Shown: positions 22,301 to 25,736 of the stretch, in pieces
How the letters are laid out: the number at the start of each line of letters is the position of its first letter
Position numbering within the stretch: the stretch's first letter is position 1
Notes under the pieces: generated by a model
Told to the model about the DNA's origin: nothing
The model's database searches: none
Seen by the model: the letters and a program-made list of their open reading frames with translations, nothing else
Made by a program: the position numbers and the translations under genes
DNA from: Paramacrobiotus richtersi
Taxonomy: Eukaryota > Tardigrada > Eutardigrada > Parachela > Macrobiotidae
NCBI GenBank assembly: GCA_034698045.1
Contig: JAQGAU010000608.1
Coordinates: forward strand, 1-25,736
DNA length: 25,736 nt
Direction: 5' to 3'

Positions 22301-23427
22301 CCACAAGTCCCGCGCGAATTTCCGGATGCTTCCGCATCTGCCGCTGAGGACAGAGTTTAAGAGAAATGGGACGCGAGATCAACCTATGCCCATGGCCGTG
22401 GGCCCTACTCAGCTGCCTGCTCGTGCAACCGTCCGCATTATGAAAACAAAAATACCGAAGCTGAAAAGCGTCAGGTAATCAAACTCATAATCTTGCTGTA
22501 CAAATCATACATCTCATATAACTCGTATCAGCGAAAGCGCTTACATTGTACTGATGCTGTTTATAACTGAGAATGCCATAGTATAAGTTCCGTGCGAATA
22601 TGCTAAGTAACAAAAGATTGTTTATAATAGGAAACAGAATCAGAACCTGTCGGATGGAAACGTCATTTCGGAAACTGTTCAAGAAGTTGTCGTGAAAAGC
22701 GAATCGGATTCGGATATCGAGGTGGAAGTGGACATCAAAACGTCGAACACAACAACGGTAGAGGACAAGTCTGCAACAACGAAGCCGAAACCATCACCGA
22801 GGGTATTCAATGCATCTATCGCGAAGTACTGCATAGAAGCGCTACACATTCAGTCAACAAATATTTCCGAAAGCGTGAAATGTGGACGAAGTGCTACGCG
22901 AACGGTTGTAAAAGTTGACGTGGAAGGCGGAAGTGGGACATATCATTTTCAGATCGATACCGTAACAAGGTAGGCCGCTCTTTCCCATTGTACAAAATCC
23001 AGCTTAGTTTTAGTATTCTTTTGCCCGGTACACAAATTAACGGTAGATTGCGCAGGGTAATACGGTACGCCACATAAAAAGACTACCGTCAAGTCACACA
23101 TTTATTATAATAACGAACTGTTGCGAACAGAACAAGTCCGATGATTGAATAAGTAATGAACAAATACTATTAAAAACCTAATATTTATAGGAGCGATATC
23201 TTTATATGTAATTCATGGTTCTGTATAGTGACGACTCAACGAAATTCAAGATCCACGACGCCAAGGGAATGCTTTACACGCGCGTTCCAATTAAACGCAA
23301 CGTCGCCCCAAGGGACAAGCGGTATATCCGCTCGGGATACCCGTATAAAATTCCGGTTGTAATAACGGACGATGTCTGCGATGAATCGGTGGAAACAACG
23401 GTTACCGTTACACTTACTTGTTCGTAG
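16352..23427 (+). CDS. Gene B: secreted sequon-repeat protein, complete paralogue of gene A
   Basis: I do not recognise the family. Phase-consistent exons are 16352-16412, 16555-16669, 16754-16898, 17098-17566, 17631-17815, 18350-18623, 18682-18738, 18804-18865, 18920-19007, 19070-19189, 19251-19553, 19633-19726, 19956-21949, 22012-22122, 22297-22474, 22631-22969 and 23229-23427 (TAG), about 1597 residues. A further in-frame exon, 18059-18172, may be included. The start is the first ATG after an in-frame TGA at 16328, in the context AAAATGG. It opens a clear signal peptide (MDSLRNLLIVCVFGFLPFLYG, continuing VYAAK across intron 1). Order: signal peptide, Cys-containing beta-rich N-terminal region, RLRYNDS-type repeats, basic linker, C-terminal domain shared with gene A. 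No membrane helix follows the signal peptide, so the product is probably extracellular. It lies head-to-tail with gene A and tail-to-tail with the GPCR gene. Confidence 0.87.
16555..18865 (+). other. Gene B N-terminal beta-rich region, possibly Sema-like propeller
   Basis: Exons 2-8 encode alternating hydrophobic strands with Gly/Asn/Asp turns. Strand-like runs include SDLMIAAV and VVVLTSSSQFC, then CDSTGKNC, then a Gly-Trp-containing turn and TYVYIVHS. Later come QYFLLVASS, ILLLDRPSGYL and SSFIINITTGK. The pattern of a hydrophobic strand, a small C-x5-C loop and a further strand recalls the early blades of Sema propellers of semaphorins and plexins. Repeated S-x-x-x-I-x-I-x-T-G turns fit a propeller in general. 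This is pattern reading only; a WD/NHL-like or novel propeller is equally possible. Any gene A counterpart would lie upstream of the window. Confidence 0.4.
18059..18172 (+). other. Candidate optional exon of gene B
   Basis: Within the long 534-nt intron 17816-18349, an AAG acceptor (18057-18058) and a GTAAAA donor (18173) enclose 114 nt. It is open in the frame that phase-0 splicing requires on both sides. It would add 38 residues including two Cys and the sequon KSNISS. The polypyrimidine tract is weak, and the frame is stop-free only from just after a TAA upstream, so it may be a cassette exon or a relic. Confidence 0.35.
19251..19553 (+). other. Gene B exon 11: first RLRYNDS motifs
   Basis: A phase-1/phase-1 exon encoding about 101 residues, with NRLRYNDSM and SVRYNDSL. 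These are the closest matches in gene B to the RIRYNDS/RIRYNET motifs of gene A exon 5. It ends in an acidic YGDDDDG run, continued by IVEYDD in the next exon. It marks the junction from the beta-rich N-terminal region to the repeat region. Confidence 0.85.
19956..21949 (+). other. Gene B exon 13: 2-kb repeat exon
   Basis: A single open exon of 1994 nt (about 664 residues; phase-2 acceptor CTTACAG, phase-1 GTTAAC donor). It corresponds in position and character to gene A exon 10 but is less than half as long. Motifs include RLRHTDG, QLRHSDS, RIRYNDT, LRYNYS, RLLHNS, RLLYNE and RLRFNDS, set in Pro/Val-rich spacers. The last quarter is Pro-rich and basic with repeated Tyr (RYVL, RYQPMRP). There is no Cys pattern apart from one Asn-Cys-Thr sequon near 20430. 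Confidence 0.9.
20530..21004 (+). repeat. Three ~27-residue repeats in gene B exon 13
   Basis: Units begin at about 20530 (RLRHTDGL), 20791 (LRHSDSV) and 20929 (RIRYNDTL). Each reads R-[LI]-R-[HY]-x-D-x, an acidic E-[DE], about six residues, then DE and a closing [RL]-x-Y-N-[HY]-S sequon. Spacers differ in length. The unit is a motif pair: one opening copy and one closing copy that always carries a glycosylation sequon. Confidence 0.8.
22012..22474 (+). other. Gene B exons 14-15: basic linker
   Basis: Exons 22012-22122 and 22297-22474 encode an Arg/Lys/Ser/Pro-rich linker with sequons (SNIS, RNIS, RNGT) and the ending KSVR at a phase-2 junction. It occupies the place of the basic linker in gene A, whose exon 14 also ends in Arg at a phase-2 junction. 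Confidence 0.8.
22631..23427 (+). other. Gene B C-terminal beta-sandwich-like domain (two exons)
   Basis: Exons 22631-22969 and 23229-23427 are joined by a phase-2 intron. An acidic Ser-rich stretch (KSESDSDIEVEVDIK) precedes the domain proper. The domain has AKYCIEAL, SVKCGRS, VEGGSGTYHFQI, then FKIHDAKG, LYTRVPIKR, YKIPVVITDD, a Cys, and a closing VTVTLTCS. It lines up with the gene A C-terminus: GGSG turn, F-[RK]-IHD, LY-[PT]-RVP, [IV]PV-x-[IV]-[VT]-DDVCD. Landmark order resembles a cadherin-type beta-sandwich, by eye only. The paired Cys suggest an extracellular disulfide. Confidence 0.78.
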
Positions 23428-23514
23428 ACGCACCGGAAAACCATGTTGTTGTCTTATTTGAACCATCTTGTTATCCTGTTTGCTGATGTATACGCAGCTG
23501 ATTTTCTTGTTGAA

Positions 23515-23520
23515 TTTATT
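23515..23520 (-). promoter_or_regulatory. Candidate polyadenylation signal of the GPCR gene
   Basis: AATAAA on the minus strand (TTTATT on the plus), 79 nt past the receptor stop codon. It lies inside the presumed 3' UTR of gene B. Confidence 0.5.
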
Positions 23521-23575
23521 TTAGAGACTACAACGTTTGTACTTTCAATATAACCTAGTGTTAATGGATCTTCGA

Positions 23576-23581
23576 ATTAAA
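23576..23581 (+). promoter_or_regulatory. Candidate polyadenylation signal of gene B (ATTAAA)
   Basis: The first common variant hexamer after the gene B stop, 149 nt downstream. If used, the transcript would run into the 3' end of the opposing GPCR gene. Confidence 0.35.
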
Positions 23582-23598
23582 ATTCGTGCAAAAACACG

Positions 23599-24621
23599 TC
23601 ACATGTAAAATAACCGAGCAAACTTGGTACGAAGTTCAGGGAACGTATATATCACAATAACTGGATCAATGATGGTTTGAACAGAAAACAGAATAGAACC
23701 TAAGCGGTAAAACACAACGGGCAGTTCTATCAAAGTGAATGTATCTAAGGCCACATAAATTAGACCGGGCGTCCAGCAGACCGCCATACTAAAGGTCAAT
23801 CCAATCAGCAGCATAAAATCCCGTGAGTACACCAGGTTGCACCGCTCCTTTTCTCGCTGAACCGATATGGTTCCTTCGCTAGTGCTGTGCTGGGTATGTG
23901 AACTAAACGTCTGTATCCGCACGACATTTCTCCGTCGCCGCTTTATCCACAATATAACATTAGCGGTCGCAATCAACACAATGGGAACGAATCCCGTCAA
24001 TATCAGACAGACTGAAAACTCCGTATACTGCGCTTTCGTGTCGATATAGCAATTATCTGTATGTGAGCGATAATTGTCATCCATCGCGAGAATATGTACC
24101 CAGACGACATGAACATAGATCCACACACAAAGACACAGACAGAAGGACAATTTAAACGAATGGACACTGCGATAGCTGACCGGTAGCAGCATAGCCCAGA
24201 GCCTATTGACGGCGATCAGGGAATGCGTTGTCATTACGTTGCCGCACAAGACCATACTGCCGTACATGTACAAAATGCACCATCGCCTACCTAACCACCA
24301 CTTTGAAAACAGACCGTTGATGATGGCCATCGGGTCATGTATGACAATGAAAACTATGCCGGATGACAACAAATTAATCACGTAGACTATGAAGGGAGTG
24401 TGAAGACGTTTTTCGCGGAAGCACTGTATAAGTACTAGGACATTTATAGCGAACCCAAGAAGACAGACGGCGATTTCGGTTATTACGTAGAACGACCATG
24501 TTTTGATGATAGGCGGTAGGTGTAATGTACGGTTTACCTGGATTAAACTATCATGTGACAGATATGGATAATCAAGTGTATTCTCCATTATACTTTTGAA
24601 ATTAAAATTTAGAGCTTCCAT
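23599..24621 (-). CDS. Rhodopsin-like (family A) G-protein-coupled receptor, intronless
   Basis: 340 residues in one exon, ATG at 24621 and TGA at 23599. An extracellular N-terminus has the sequon NRT (30-32). Seven hydrophobic segments follow at roughly 43-68 (with N60, the N1.50 equivalent), 76-98, 112-138, 158-180, 202-226, 268-292 and 299-327. Cys115 before TM3 and Cys191 in loop 2 fit the conserved disulfide. TM6 has CWTP (282-285). The TM3 end reads NRL instead of DRY, the TM2 Asp (D2.50) position is Gly88, and TM7 has DPVIVIY instead of NPxxY. The third inner loop is short and basic (KRRRR at 227-231). It is a membrane receptor signalling through G proteins by family. The ligand cannot be named; a peptide-type or orphan lineage-specific receptor is likely. 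Confidence 0.94.
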   Translation of the reverse strand: MEALNFNFKSIMENTLDYPYLSHDSLIQVNRTLHLPPIIKTWSFYVITEIAVCLLGFAINVLVLIQCFREKRLHTPFIVYVINLLSSGIVFIVIHDPMAIINGLFSKWWLGRRWCILYMYGSMVLCGNVMTTHSLIAVNRLWAMLLPVSYRSVHSFKLSFCLCLCVWIYVHVVWVHILAMDDNYRSHTDNCYIDTKAQYTEFSVCLILTGFVPIVLIATANVILWIKRRRRNVVRIQTFSSHTQHSTSEGTISVQREKERCNLVYSRDFMLLIGLTFSMAVCWTPGLIYVALDTFTLIELPVVFYRLGSILFSVQTIIDPVIVIYTFPELRTKFARLFYM

Positions 24622-25736
24622 AAGTCGAAAAATGTTTCAGATTAATGTATATTCTCCGAGGTCGATCGTCATTGTGCACTTTTTACCAAGTACGATTAGG
24701 TTGATAATGGTTACGGGAGGCTCTAATGTTGCTCTGTAGAACTATAGATTCTGTAACTTAATATAGCGCAGATATTTAGAGTCTGTCAAAGTTATGTTTC
24801 GGTTTCCCCACCCTCTATCTCTGGAGAATAACTAAATAAGTATACCTAACTGACTTTTCTGTTTACATAGAGCCGTTATGCGAAAAAACGGTATCAGCAG
24901 AATGTTTGTTTGTCCATGAACAACTTATGTTAGCCAAAGTATTATGCGTCCACCCGAGCGAGTGCTTTAAGAAGTTTGTTAAACTCAGTACAGTGCATGT
25001 GAATCCTCAACGTCTTAAGAACGTAGGGCACTGTGGTAAGACTTACACTACCGTATATGATGCCATATTCAATAAACGTTATTAGTCGTACTTGTATTGT
25101 TACCACAACAAATGACTGTCAATTTATTAACAGGACTGGGCACTTGAGCTTGTGTCTTTTGGACAGTTTAGTCAGTTATTTGTAATAAATCAATTTCATT
25201 ACGAAACATCGAAAACACACACGCTGTGCATGTTGAAATTTTCGGCACGGCATCGCCGCGGATGAACACTGACGGTGGGCTCGCGTTTTTCCTAGGTAAA
25301 CCAAATAATTGTATTCTATGACATGTGTGTGAAATACAGCGCGTAATATTGAAAGGGGATGCAGAGTGAGTAGCTTTTTAAAAATTAAAATTAAATATGA
25401 ACCTTCTATCAGCGATAAACAGCGAGCCAAGAGGTTAGCACACATTAGTAAGTTAAAAAAGTAAGAGCGTGAACTTAACGAACTTATGTGGCCCACGTAC
25501 AATACGGTATATGCATATTTCTTCAGATTTTCTTGGCTGTTTATGCTCATAAGCCATCCTCCAGTGCTCCAGAAACCGATGAGAACTCGCATGCATACAC
25601 GCTTGCAGACCCAATTTACAGTGGTTAATTATGCCAAAAAACGATCTCCACCAAAACTTGCAATAAATAGCCGTTGTTCGTTCGAGTAAACTATAAACTG
25701 TTTCAGCTCCCAGCATTACGCATGCTGGAAGCAACG
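24622..25736. other. Flank upstream of the GPCR gene, no supported gene
   Basis: AT-rich non-coding sequence that should include the GPCR promoter. Plus-strand AATAAA hexamers occur at 25071 and 25184 without an upstream coding region. Minus-strand frames at 25176-25592 and 25453-25734 lack domains, splice context or codon character. An exon of a gene beyond the right edge cannot be excluded. Confidence 0.5.

Noticed and set aside
25176-25592. 138-codon minus-strand frame near the right edge
   Set aside because: No recognisable domain, AT-rich composition like the flank, no splice or start context.

Overview
The window is nuclear DNA from a multicellular animal. Coding frames are broken by short GT-AG introns (mostly 53-260 nt), the proteins carry signal-peptide and N-glycosylation (N-x-S/T) features, and one intronless gene is a family-A seven-transmembrane receptor. 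The compact introns and the divergent receptor style (NRL for DRY, DPxxxxY for NPxxY) would fit a small-genome ecdysozoan such as a tardigrade. That placement is an inference from general knowledge and was not tested by search.

Layout. (1) 1-11051, + strand: the 3' part of a giant gene (gene A, 17 exons modelled, about 3149 residues visible, 5' end outside the window). It encodes a repetitive, heavily sequon-bearing and probably secreted protein. (2) 11052-16351: an intergenic gap largely filled by a 3.6-kb non-autonomous DNA transposon (12096-15687). The element has 144-bp terminal inverted repeats, themselves built of tandem repeats, flanked by a perfect 9-bp target duplication. Inside it are an AT-rich minisatellite, several hairpins and an apparently perfect 409-bp tandem duplication. 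(3) 16352-23427, + strand: gene B, a complete paralogue of gene A (17 exons plus one optional exon, about 1597 residues). It has a signal peptide, a Cys-containing beta-rich N-terminal region that may be a Sema-like propeller, a region of RLRYNDS-type repeats, and a C-terminal beta-sandwich-like domain shared with gene A. (4) 23599-24621, - strand: a complete rhodopsin-like GPCR, tail-to-tail with gene B. (5) 24622-25736: no gene that I can support.

Genes A and B lie head-to-tail and share a short motif ([KR]-[LIM]-[RK]-[YHF]-N-[DE]-[ST]) that usually embeds an N-glycosylation sequon. They also share a C-terminal domain and intron phases near the 3' end. I do not recognise the family, and I regard this pair of secreted sequon-repeat proteins as the most interesting content. 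Gene A has expanded by internal duplication at several scales (137-, about 120- and 74-residue units). The GPCR is a neighbour with no evident functional link. All exon borders are hand-derived from splice signals and phase continuity. None were tested against transcripts.
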